Assembly: GCF_048128805.1 (NCBI RefSeq) | Contig: NC_135997.1 | Span: 2,453,185 to 2,517,184, forward strand | Direction: 5' to 3' | Length of the DNA stretch: 64,000 bases | DNA from: Centroberyx gerrardi | Lineage: Eukaryota > Chordata > Actinopteri > Beryciformes > Berycidae | Translations under genes and position numbers: made by a program | Notes under the pieces: generated by a model | Seen by the model: the letters and a program-made list of their open reading frames with translations, nothing else | The model's database searches: none | What the model was told of the DNA's origin: nothing | In this document: piece by piece, positions 11,803 to 22,214 of the stretch | Layout: each line of letters begins with the position of its first letter | How positions within the stretch are numbered: position 1 is the first letter of the stretch

Positions 11803-12196
11803 TAGGGATGGATAACTCGAAATTCAATATATCACAATACAAAAAATGTGACAATACGTATCGTCGGGCAGAAAAATGAATGGCGATATTAGCTCCATGT
11901 TATTCTGCTGTAGTAATCACAAATGAGACGCTTGACCATCACAGTTTCACAAGCTCTCCATCCAAATTATATTATTGTCAGTTTTTAATGACATTTTTAA
12001 ATTGTTGTTTACATTCTAGCAGCCAATGGCATCGCTAGAAAGATTTGTGTCTCAGAAATAAACATAATTCTGCACAGTCAGACTTTGTCGTCACTGAACT
12101 TTTATTTATCACATCGTATCGTGGGTTGTATTGAATCCTGAACCTCATATCGCGTATTGAATCGTATCGTGAGATAAGCAGATCGTCTCATCACTA
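11803..12196. mobile_element. hAT-type MITE, 8-bp TSD GTGAACAT/C
   Basis: The termini are TAGGGATG and CATCACTA (7 of 8 complementary). The flanks GTGAACAT (11,795-11,802) and GTGAACAC (12,197-12,204) are a target duplication with one change. The interior carries the ATCGTATCGTG / CAATATATCACAATAC motifs of the fish repeat family whose ends read AGGGATGGGACGATATATCG. A relative lies in nr2e3 intron 1. Confidence 0.85.
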
Positions 12197-12204
12197 GTGA
12201 ACAC

Positions 12205-12525
12205 ACACACTTAATATTTACTCGCTCGGCTTTAACCTCCAACATGCGATTTCCTCTTTTGTCTTTGTATGTGCGTGTGTGTGTGTGTTAGTGTTTGTCT
12301 TTGGAGTGTGTGTGTGTGTGTGTGTCCACCAAGGGCATCATTTATCCAGCGGCCCAGAGACAAAAACAACCTGCTGCCAGTATTGATGGTTCCTCCTGCA
12401 GCACCTGTGTGGATTGGGGTCAGAGGTCACCAGTCACAGGCAATCAGGAGTAAATGGAGCCTGTGTAACACTAGACAAACGGCTAAGAGCTTTAGAACAA
12501 AGCCAAGGCCGCGGTTCTGTATGTT

Positions 12526-12564
<39 letters not shown>

Positions 12565-13620
12565 GCATTACTCCCTTATTTCAGTCAGCCTTCCCCACTG
12601 TAACAGGATTAATTCTTGTTTATTTCCAGGCATCTGACCTCGCTGATGATCCCTTTATCTTTATTCGGCCCCATATTGCTAACCTCAACACACAAAAAAA
12701 TCACTCTTTTTTTCCTTTACTAAATAAAAGGATTGCAGGGCGAGCCACTCAACGGGCAAAACACATTTCCAATCCTTTTATCCCCTCACCGAGGTTTTAA
12801 CACTCTCTGCTCTCTTCCCCTGCTCATCCACAGGCTAATCCAACGCTGTTTCATTGTCTTACTGACTTTCCTCTGCCTGAACGCTGAAATCGTAATGGCG
12901 GGTGGGAGGCGGCGTGGCTGCAAACGACGGGTTCATGCTTCCAGGAGCGGGACCGAGCGAGCGAGCGGGTCTGGGTGAGCGGGCGGGCGGCGAGGAGGAG
13001 GAGGAGGAGGAGGAGGAGGAGGAGGAGGAGGAGGACACATATCAAAGCAGGTATTAAACACACTGATCTGCCGCGCTTTAACACTCTCTTACATCATCAT
13101 AAAACATCATCCAATTTACCAGCACTGTCAGAGAGGAACCATAACGCATTTGCATAATGCAGCGTCTTCACTATGCTAATTCTCTCCCAGTCAGATGTGG
13201 ACAAGGACTCTGTTTCTGTGTGTTTGTCTGTAAGAATCATACTCTACTCATACTCTCTCTCTCTCTCTCTCTATCTCTCTGTATATGTATATTCTGTCCT
13301 GGTGTTATTCTACGTTAGCATGTCAATGAGTGTGAAAGATGATGCAGGTAAATGAGGCTCTCTGAAGTCCTCCAAGCTCTCCATCGTTGTCAGTGAAACT
13401 GCAGGAGCCGCAATACAAACACATTACCACAGAAATCACATCGCTCTCCTCCGCTGAGGGGTTCAAGTTACCAGGAGGATGGATGAAAGGGGGAGGAGGA
13501 GGGAGGGAGGGGGGGGTCGATTTGCATTGACACATCAGATCTGTTTTTAATTTTCTGGCTATATGAAATATGGAAGATGACTTGATTAGATTCTGTGTTG
13601 GCAGGATTTTAATGCAAAAC
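12205..13620. other. Intergenic, microsatellites and CNE-like text
   Basis: (TG)n tracts at about 12,270-12,290, 12,306-12,326 and 12,529-12,560. A (GGA)n tract at 12,992-13,034 encodes only homopolymer-like frames. A (CT)n tract at about 13,252-13,280. Between them, about 12,600-12,800 and 13,080-13,170 are repeat-free and AT-balanced and could be conserved non-coding DNA. No gene. Confidence 0.45.
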
Positions 13621-14207
13621 GGCCTAGAAATCCTTTCTGATCTCATCAATCTGTGATGTTCGATGCATTCCAGGAGTTATTTAGTGATGAAGTGCCTCGT
13701 CTACTTCTGCCTCAGTTACTGATTTCCTACGTTTCCCAGAATGCCTTTCAGGAACCCAGAGAGAGAAGGGGGTGTGAACTTGTTGCGTTCAGCTGTGGGT
13801 TTTACGTGTCGGTGGAGAGAGCGATAGTGATAAGAGAGCGAGAGTTTTTCCATTCAAGAAAAAGTGAGAGTCGCTCCCCCTTACTCAAACCCCAACCTGT
13901 GTTGATGCTGCATTGCATTCTGGTCTCTCTCCTGCTCCTGTGGGTGGAGAAATTGGTCTTTCTCCTCTTCTACGATGGATTTCTCCCTGTATGATTGTTG
14001 AACGTCTCTCGGTGCAAAATGGCGGCTCTAGAAAGAAGCCCTCGCTCTTTGATTCTGAGGGACTGACACCAAAACCTGACGTTTACCGCTGATGTTTTAC
14101 ATCCTGAAACATTTTCTCATATCAAACTCCATTGTAGCTGCTGGAAATATCTCGAGAAAAATACACCAAACAAAGTGTTTTAAAGTGTTTTAGGGTGGAT
14201 TTGTTCT
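13620..14207. mobile_element. TTAA-type element copy B (empty site for two hAT insertions)
   Basis: This is the copy homologous to that at 6835-8524. It ends in GGGTGGATTTGTTCT followed by TTAA (14,208-14,211). It shares GAACTTGTTGCGTTCAGCTG and the segment around 14,017-14,060 with copy A, but lacks both hAT insertions, so it shows the unoccupied target sites. Confidence 0.75.
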
Positions 14208-14487
14208 TTAAAAATCTCCAACAACAGCTGTTCTTTTACCAGTTTTGACTGGATGATCTCAACAGACCTTGACCACCGCTCTGATTTTTCTGTTTCTCTC
14301 ACATCTCCACTCATCATAACTAAGTCATATCATTGAGAAATTAATTAAATGTCAATTGAGAGCAGCAGTAATTGAGTTTTGTGCTAGATGATCTCAGTAT
14401 TTGGTCAGGGAAGCCTTCATCTCAGTTCATTCTGTCTTTTGTTGTGACAGCAGTGAAACAACTCATTACTCTGACAAAGCTGACAGG

Positions 14488-14830
14488 TAATAATAATAAT
14501 AATAATAATAAGCTTTAATTATATAGCACTTTGAGAAACAGTGCTTTACAGTCAAAAAGACCAAAGACAACAATAACAAATGAAAGTGAAAAGGTAAAGA
14601 GAAAAGGTAAAATAACAACAGTAAGATGCAACAATAAAAGGCAAAAAGAGAATAAAAGCAACAGGAAAGAGGCAAAAACAGCAACAGGAGAATAAATTGG
14701 TGACATAAAAGCAGAACAGACAATAAACAGGCTTTCTTAAACAAGTAGGTTTTGAGAAGGGATTTAAAAGATGATACTGAAGGTAAAGTTTGGGTCTGAC
14801 ACACTACCAATGGGCCAGAAGTTAAGACCA
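14488..14830 (-). mobile_element. Reverse L2-like retroposon tail with (AAT)n
   Basis: A (TAA)n tract followed by TTATATAGCACTTTGAGAAA is the reverse complement of the common fish LINE 3' tail. About 300 further bases of A-rich text follow. The 123-codon minus-strand frame is Leu/Phe-rich noise from this. Confidence 0.55.
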
Positions 14831-15109
14831 GGGTCATTTTTGGATGAATTGATGCTATTTCAAAGGAGAAAATCCTGCTCAGTATCCTTTAAACGACCTA
14901 AGTCCTCTAACGTTACTTTAATACCACAAGTTAGTAGCGTTACCTGCCATTAAAGTTTCTAGGGCAGCAGAAGAAGAAGTTATCAGGTTACTGTTTACAT
15001 CCTGTTACTAACGCAGGAGAGTTTGGAGCAGAGTGTGGAATGATAAGTTTCACTTTCGTTTTCCCACCGGGAGACTGTGGATTACAATGCTGCTGGTCTG
15101 CTGCCGGAC

Positions 15110-15320
15110 ATGATGATGATGATAATGATGATAATGATGATGATAATACTTTATTGTCAGATCCAGTCTGAAATTTTTCTTGCATCACAGCAGCTCCATT
15201 TGCAACATCACAGAAAAGACAAAAATGAAGACAGGACACAAAGATACATACATTCAACATATCATTACAATCACAAAAGACAATATTCAAGGCCCTTCAA
15301 CGTACATTTGATCTGGGATT
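15110..15320 (-). mobile_element. Reverse retroposon tail with (GAT)n
   Basis: A (GAT)n/(AAT)n tract followed by ACTTTATTGTCAGATCCAG and AAATTTTTCTTGCAT is the mirror of a known fish retroposon 3' end (...TGCAAGAAATTT...GACAATAAAGT). It is truncated. Confidence 0.5.
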
Positions 15321-15490
15321 AAGCTCTATATTTAATTTTAGGATTGACTGGTGTACAAAAGAGTGCTTCAGTCTAACCCTATTAAATCGTGGAACCCTAT
15401 ATCTCCGATTTGATGGTAACAGTTTGTATTCGCTGTTCAGGATGTGGTTGGGGTCAGAGACGATGTTGTTGGCCAGCCTTAATATGTTAT

Positions 15491-15581
15491 TATGGTAGGC
15501 TGATTCATAGAGTTTCTCAAGTGATTGGCCTACGATCTTTGAGCCAATCACTTGAGAAACTCTATGAATCAGCCTACCATA
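15491..15581. repeat. Perfect 39-bp inverted repeat, 13-nt loop
   Basis: Left arm 15,491-15,529 (TATGGTAGGCTGATTCATAG...) and right arm 15,543-15,581 are exact reverse complements, separated by 13 nt. The arms contain no simple repeat. A transcript would form a long perfect hairpin. It lies at the edge of an older repeat. Confidence 0.95.
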
Positions 15582-15592
15582 CATGATGTGTG

Positions 15593-15945
15593 TAACGGTC
15601 GGATGACCGGAGTAAAAGGTAGGACCCAAATGCAGATCACACGTAGGCAGGCAGGTAGGCGAACAAAAGGGTTTATTGCCACACAGGCAAAAAGGCAGAC
15701 AGGCAAAAACAGATAAACAGCAGTAAAGCACTCAGCTAAACTACAGACAAAAAACTACTAAACAGTAGCGGCACAGGCTGTACAGGCAGAGACAGGGGAG
15801 AGCACAGACTAAATACATGAGGGTAAATTACTAACAAGAGACAGCTGGGGAAACCGGACAATTGACACAGGAAGTTGACAGGGAGAAAACGCACATGGGG
15901 AAACAAAAAACAAGTCACAGAGTAGCTGGAGCAGGCGTGACAGAT
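15593..15945. mobile_element. Dispersed repeat, TGTAACGG...GCGTGACA ends
   Basis: It begins TGTAACGGTCGGATGACCGG and ends GGAGCAGGCGTGACA. The interior AGGACCCAAATGCAGATCAC and GGCAGGCAGGTAGGCGAAC is a widespread fish repeat text. The short inverted ends TGT(A/C)AC.../...GTGACA suggest an old DNA or LTR-type non-autonomous element. I cannot name the family. Confidence 0.5.
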
Positions 15946-15949
15946 GTGA

Positions 15950-16580
15950 TGTGACATCAGGCGCATTAGAGATCCATTTAGATCAATTTCTATATATTGA
16001 CCAACTTTTGATTTTGTGATGGCGTTTGTGTAAACTTTTTGTTTGTCGGAGGCAAATGAATCATGCCGACCAATACAAAGTTCCGAAGGGCTTCCTATGT
16101 TTCTATTTATACACCGGACATGACGCTGAGGCTCAAAAGCCCCGCCCCCCTCCACCATGATTCGCGGTTTTCAATGTCTGCGGTTTTCAGTGTCAGCGCC
16201 CCCTCTGCACAGGATGTGGATACCAGACTCTTGATAATATATCAAGGGTCTGAGAGCGAGACTAGGGGGCCCCATCCTTGCCTTTACCTAGGACCCCCAA
16301 AACACACTAAGTCCGCCCCTGGAGGCCTGAAAGCTGTGGGACGACAACTGGTTATTTCTCTTGGTGAAAAGCCAGCAGTGGAGCAGAGCTGCAGCAGAGC
16401 CAGCATGAGAAGACTGAACATCTACTTCACTATTCACACGTCAGACTTCTACATGTTGAATAAATGAACAGAGCAGCAGCTCAGTCTCTGCTGGAGGGGA
16501 AGAGCTGAGTGTTTCCTAACAGAGGGATTATAGTGCCGTCTGCTGCTGAGTCAGCGTTATTACACACTGAACACATTAAA
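15950..16580. other. Intergenic, old repeat fragments
   Basis: No gene. GCGCCCCCTCTGCACAGG and the segment to 16,320 look like decayed repeat text. The 134-codon + frame has no domain I recognise. Confidence 0.4.
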
Positions 16581-16587
16581 GCTCTGT

Positions 16588-17240
16588 TGAACTCTGGTAG
16601 TATCTTGGGTTGTGTATCTTCCTCCATGATAAAACCCCAAAATCAGTGATTCTGTGATCTGTTGCTCCGGTAGATCGGAGAATTGTGTTTTTTTCTCTCT
16701 CTATTCACTTTCATTGTATGGAGGAACAATCTGAAAATCACACTTCTAGCACATAAACGAACGCCAACAAAGCAGATTCTGACAATATATAAAGAAACTA
16801 GTCATGCTGCTGAATTATTTTTAAGTGAATCTCTTTCTTTATGCTTATTACACCTTTCAGTTTGAACAAGTGGAACACAGAAATAGGAGAAAATAGGTGG
16901 GAGACAGGACTTTGACAAAGCAGATTCTGCCAATTTTTTTCGCCTATTAACAATTATTGATAAAAGTACTATTTTCACCGTTGCATCGGCATAAGTTACC
17001 TCCAACCAGATTTCGGTGTTACACTACAGGTTTAATAAACATAAAGAAAGAGATCCACTTCAAAACAATTCAGCAGCATGACTAGTTTTGTTCAGTATAT
17101 AAAGAAACTAGTCATGCTGCTGAATTGCTTTCTTTATGTTATGAAACCAACAAGTTCAATCTGAAAGCAATTCACTTAAAAACATTAAGTGCTAGAAGTG
17201 TGATTTTCAGACTGTTCCTCCATACAGTGGCAGAATTATA
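16588..17240. repeat. Dispersed repeat, copy 2, with palindrome
   Basis: Matches 4709-5150 closely. From 17,030 to 17,150 a long inverted repeat is seen: AACATAAAGAAAG...CAGCATGACTAGTTT is mirrored by AAACTAGTCATGCTGCTGAATTG...CTTTCTTTATGTT. The right end GTGATTTTCAGACTGTTCCTCCATAC is the inverse of text near 16,720. Confidence 0.65.
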
Positions 17241-17259
17241 TTCTGCTCATACATTAAAC

Positions 17260-19510
17260 ATGAAGTTTCCCAGGGCCGTATAATATAATGTGACTTCTGA
17301 AATAATTCTTGTTATTGTCTTTTAGAAACCACACATAGTTCAGGTACTAACACTTACCGGATTAACTCTGATAGGCTGCAAATGGGTTGGCGTCATTATG
17401 AAAATAATCATTAACCTCTGAATCCCAAAATAGGACCAGGACTTTTACTTCTACTTAGGTAAAATATCATCAAAGTAACAGTACTTCTACTTGAGTAGGA
17501 AAGGTCCCATCTTCAGATCAGTATGCATTTCCACATGGTGAAGCCACATGCCTCTCTCCCCCTCTCTGTGTCTCGGCCTCACAGCGGCAGCATTTAAACG
17601 CTTTCCAGTATGTGATGCCATGGCGTTCACTGCTCCACTCCAGAGTTGCCTGAACCTGTAGCGCCCCCTAGGGAGAGCGGAGCCGCCCTGCATGGGCTCT
17701 GAAGGTAAACACTTTGGACAAATTTCAAGGTGAAGACACGGCCGTCTTCTAGCAGTTACAGAAGACAGTTTTCTTCATTTTGAAGTTAAGAAAGTAGGTG
17801 TAGCAGAAAACCATCTCTCTATCTTGAAATGATGAAAAGAGGTGCAGAAGAGATCAATTTCTACATCTTTTGATGGTAAAAAGACATTTCAGACAGAATA
17901 ATTAAATGTAAGATTAGGTCTAGATTAAAAATGAAGTTAAAAGCTCTTCATTAGTTAAATTGATTTGACTTGAACAAAGTGTTGAAAGGGATCACAGCCA
18001 ATCACAAAGCATCATCAATTAAAAATAGCAATTCTGCTGTCACTAATGAGCTTTTTTTTCTTTTTTAAAGCTCAAAGGTGAATCAGAAAGATTATTTGAT
18101 TAATTATTTATTTTTATAGCTCTCCAGTTCAGATTCTCATCGGTCATTTAAAGTCAAACCTACTTTTATTGTTCACCTTGAATTTCCATTTCCCTTCATA
18201 TTCATTCAGATTCTGATGCCCCAGTCTCCAGTCTTCTCTGACTGCTGAAAATTGTGAGATTTACGAGGATTGTTTTCAGCTGTAATGCAAATCTGATAAG
18301 CAAGTCATACTTTAAGGTGCCTTGATCATCAGTGTGTCTCAGTTTGTGACCCAGTTTTCTCCTTCATTTTAAGGAAATTGTGTTTTTATACTTTTGACAA
18401 CAGCGCCATCTAGAGCTGAAATAAGGTATGAAGTCAAATCCAAGTCCTGCTTCCCTTCATCTTTCTTAGACTTGGACTATTCTGTGGTTTTGGATTGTAT
18501 TCAGTTTAGGTTACCGCTTAACTAGAGTAATTATAATAGCAAAAGGTTTCCAATTGCTATTAAAATTAAAAATACGATTCCTAGTATTAATACTTCTGAA
18601 GGGATCAAGGTGCCGTCCTGAACCGTACTTCCCATCGCTGTCAGCTTTAGTTTCCTGGATTGCAGTCCTTTTGGAAAAATAAAAAAGTAAAAAAATAATT
18701 ACTGTATGGTTGAATCTGGATGCTCTACATAAGGCTGAAAGTGATGAGAAACAAGCAGAGAGCATCAGTTTTCCCTCAGAAACAGGATTAAAGGAGGAAA
18801 AACTGATGCTGCTATGTCTTTCATCATCATCTTCATTAGCATCAGCATCATCAGCATCATCATCATCATCATCATCGTTGTGGTGATATGGGGTGGGAAC
18901 CAAGTGGAGTCAGATACAAATGTGCAATGATTCATTTATGGAACAGAATCACTACAAAAAAAATATTTGTGGAAAATCTCTAATAATTCTCCACGGGCCA
19001 GTGAAGTAAAGTCTCCATTTTATTTTATATGACAGTTTATCTGTTATTTTTCACAGTAGATTAAGGTGTAACTTGCAGGAAATTAAAGATAAGTTATTCC
19101 TTGTGTATAAAGGAAAGTGGTTCACTGATATCTGGTTTAAACCTAAATTATGGACATACTGTTGTTGAGAAGAAATGGAAAAGTGGCTATACTAAGCAAC
19201 ATTCCTATATGCTCACTTAATATGTGACCTTTGACCCATATTTACACCTTAAGTGCCTAAAACTCAAGAATACTGATTCTGCTTCGCCATTATAAGATTA
19301 AAAGTGTTTCCTGGAATGTGCAAATGCCCAAATCTCATAGAAACTCTGACAAAATAATAACTTATCATTGGTTGTTCAGTCTTGTTCATATGACCTTATT
19401 CTTTTTGACCAATAGCTGTGTTATATTCTATCTGTATAATCATGAATATTCAACACCATAAAACTCTGTGTGCAATCATCCAGTGAGTTCCTTGGCTCCC
19501 AACCTGCAGA
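17260..19510. other. Intergenic, no gene seen
   Basis: AT-rich DNA without a supportable gene. A (CAT)n tract at about 18,820-18,880 produces a spurious Asp-rich minus-strand frame. Nothing else stands out. Confidence 0.5.
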
Positions 19511-19534
19511 TTGAATAAACCTGTCAAACTGACA

Positions 19535-19735
19535 CTCTCTCCTCCTGAGTTTGAATTTTTAAAAAAATGTTATTTGCATATTTCTATTTTTTATTTATTT
19601 TATTTTAGGCTGCATTTCACAATTTACATTTTTATATTTTATATTCATTTATTTAAGAATATATTTTTAATCAGGGATCTCACCTGGTTAATAAATAAAA
19701 GGTCCAATAAAATAAATAAAATAATCAAAGTCAAA
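19535..19735 (-). mobile_element. Reverse retroposon tail
   Basis: TTATTTATTTTATTTTAGG...CTCACCTGGTTAATAAATAAAAGG resembles the ACCTGGTTAAATAAAGG-type fish LINE tail, broken and A/T-rich. The 101-codon + frame over it is spurious. Confidence 0.4.
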
Positions 19736-19895
19736 CCACCACATGTCAAGCGCCGACCTGACAGAATGACTGACAGCGCATCAGTCGTCAGCTGCTGTGA
19801 ACATGACGGGCTGTGAAGGATCGTTCCCCTTTAATTTTTGGGGGGAAACGTCGGAGCTCTGCCGTCTGGAAATGGGAGGAGGAGAAACTCACAGT

Positions 19896-20087
19896 GACAC
19901 ATATTTATTTGGGAGGAGAGCCGGAGCGGCGGAGGACGGGCAGACTTAATGATTTAACCATGTAGGATCAGATAGACGGCTCATCTTCAACTTCACAACA
20001 ACATGTAGGCTGCTGCTGCCGACGGACTGACTGACTACTGACTGATCACAGACGGATTTCTCCTGAGGAAAAACAAAACACCCACCG
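19896..20087 (+). promoter_or_regulatory. islr2: Putative islr2 promoter and non-coding exon 1
   Basis: A CpG-containing stretch with a TATA-like ACATATTTATTT near 19,898-19,909 leads to a good donor CACCG|GTAAGC, with the exon ending at 20,087. The islr2 coding exon starts at 22,203 after TTTTCCAG, so a non-coding first exon must lie upstream; this is the best candidate. The transcription start is unknown. If it lies at about 19,925-19,945, the leader holds three very short upstream frames: ATG-ATT-TAA at 19,949-19,957 and ATG-TAG at 19,960-19,965 and 20,003-20,008. Splicing to 22,203 gives AAAATGG as the start context. Confidence 0.5.
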
Positions 20088-22149
20088 GTAAGCCTGTCAC
20101 CCCGTTTTACCACAGAGGTGACAGATCAGCTTTCCCTCCTTTCTTCTTTCCTTCTTTCCTTCCTTCCTTCCTTCCGAGGTCAATTTTTCATACGTGCGCC
20201 TCCATCAAGGCTTTTGCAAACATGGACTTTTGTGGGGTTTTCTTTAAAGGTTTATGCAGTTTTGATGTTGTTATATTTCCCTAGATAAAAAAAAAAAGCA
20301 GAGTGGATTCCTGCAGGTCTGACGGTGTAAACAGAGCGGACGTGCGCCGCCTTTCAGCACCAAGGACAGAGAGCAAAGCTGCTGCGTAGTTTCAACCAAC
20401 TGCGACGCAAGCAGCCTGATCACTTCTGCCAATAACACAATACACAGCATCAGTGCAATCTATATGGACAGATGTCAGGTTATCAGCAGGATGATTCCTT
20501 TCAAGCCTAAAAAAAAAAAAATGAAAATGACCAGGATGAGCTGTGAAATTCCTTGTGCTCCAGTTTTTTTTTATTCACATCCCAAAGGAACCTCTGTATG
20601 CTCAAAATTGCTGTTAACCTTCCTGTAAACAAGGCTGTCTCATCACATTAAGGATTAAATGTACAAAACTGAGAGTGACAGAGTGATCTTTGGAAACAGA
20701 ACATGACTGAGGATCTGGGTCTGAGGATGAGCTGTGAAATTATCCTCAGACGCAGTTTTTTCATTCCCACCTCTGTATGATCTGGACAGACAAAAATAGC
20801 TGTTACCTTCCAGTAAACAGAGTCTGTCTCATCACGTCTGCCAACGAATCCTATTAAGGTTTTCTTGGAAGTTTTTCCTTCGAGGCTCTAAGGCTGGTGG
20901 AGCCGGTAGGTTAGTTTATGTAGAATAGGTAGGCTGTTATGTCTTGATAAACTCTGCTATTGTGTATCTTATGCTTTGTTCTGCTTCTTCATGTTTGTCC
21001 TATATCATTCTGTTCTATGATTGATCAATTAGATCTAGTTAGGCTCCTTCTCTGTACAGTCCGTTGAGACATGCTTGTGATACAGGGCTATAGAAATAAA
21101 CAAACTTGACGAGACAATAAGGATCAAATGGACAAAAATGGACAAATGTCAGAATGATCCTTCGAAACAGAAGCTGACCGGGTCTGATGATGAGCTGCGA
21201 CATTATCCTGAGACCCAGTTTTTTATTCCCACCCCAAAGGAACCTCTGCATGCTCTGGACCGACAAAAATAGCTGTTACCTTCCTGTAAACAGGGCCGTC
21301 TTATCACTTCTGCCAACGAGAGAATAAGGATCATATTAAGAAAAATGGATAAATGTCAGTTTATTACTTTGACTTTACAGTATGTCCTTAATTCATGTTT
21401 TCATGCAGTAAAGAATACTGAAACAGAGCAGAATTTTACATAAAAACACTGAATCCATAAAAGAGCACATTTGGACATGCAGACTAGACAAAGTACAGAA
21501 ACATAAAAGATTAAAATGAATTAAAAGATCAGCAGAATAAACATTTAAAAAGTTATATGTACATACAAGGTTCCTAAACTAAGTGTAGCACAGACTGTTA
21601 TAACATGACATTGCAGCCTCTAGGGAACTGGACAATAGGTGAAAAAGATTTCCCCAAGTTACTTTCTACACATTAACAAAATGATCCTTCTGGAGGATAA
21701 AGTATGAAATTGCTTGTGCTCCAGTTGTTTTATTCAAATCAAAAGGGACGTCTGTATGTTCTGGACCGACAAATAGCTGTTAACCTCCTCTAGATAAATG
21801 ACACACTGCCAAAATATATTCCTGCTAGAGCCGTCAGATCTAAAGAATCTAATTTCTTGGCGATCCCTAAATAGAAAGACTTTCGCTGAGGCTGCTTTTG
21901 TCTCTACTCCCTAAACATTTGTACTTTTTCTTCTGTGTATTTATCTATTGATTTTATTTTAAATGACAGTTCTTCTGTGAAGTGCATTACATTGCATTGT
22001 TAGGCATGAAATGTGCTGTATAAATGACATTTGATTGATTGATTGATTGACTGCGACACTGTTTTACAGGTGCAGAAAATGCAATTCTTTTACTGTCTGT
22101 GTAGAGCATTGCATTGTTATGTATGAAATGTGCTAAATCAAGTTTGGTC

Positions 22150-22183
<34 letters not shown>

Positions 22184-22202
22184 CTGTGACTCTGTTTTCC
22201 AG
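20088..22202 (+). other. islr2: islr2 intron 1 with locally amplified units
   Basis: Four diverged copies of a roughly 170-250-bp unit lie at about 20,500-20,690, 20,690-20,860, 21,120-21,370 and 21,670-21,790. All carry GATGAGCTGTGAAATT- or AAGTATGAAATT-like text, then GTTTTTTATTCCCACCCCAA, AACCTCTGTATG, ATAGCTGTTACCTTCC and TAAACAGGG-like text. A retroposon-like piece ending GGGCTATAGAAATAAACAAACTTGAC interrupts them at about 20,865-21,110. Short simple repeats: (CTTC)n at 20,141-20,175 and (GATT)n near 22,032 and 22,152. Confidence 0.6.
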
Positions 22203-22214
22203 GTGCAGAAAATG
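21990..22214 (+). repeat. Duplicated acceptor/start module before islr2
   Basis: The series GCATTGCATTGTTA..ATGAAATGTGCT, (GATT)n, GACTGYGACWCTGTTTTMCAG, GTGCAGAAAATG occurs twice. The first copy has a potential acceptor with exon start at 22,070 and ATG at 22,079. The second has the acceptor with exon start at 22,203 and the true ATG at 22,212. The period is 133 bp at the acceptor and 117 bp at the left, the difference being the (GATT)n length. The first ATG opens only 15 codons, with a stop at 22,124-22,126. Confidence 0.85.

Noticed and set aside
22176..22211. Upstream extension of islr2 (12 codons before the Met at 22,212)
   Set aside because: It starts at TTG within the (GATT)n tract and runs across the polypyrimidine tract and acceptor, so it is intronic.
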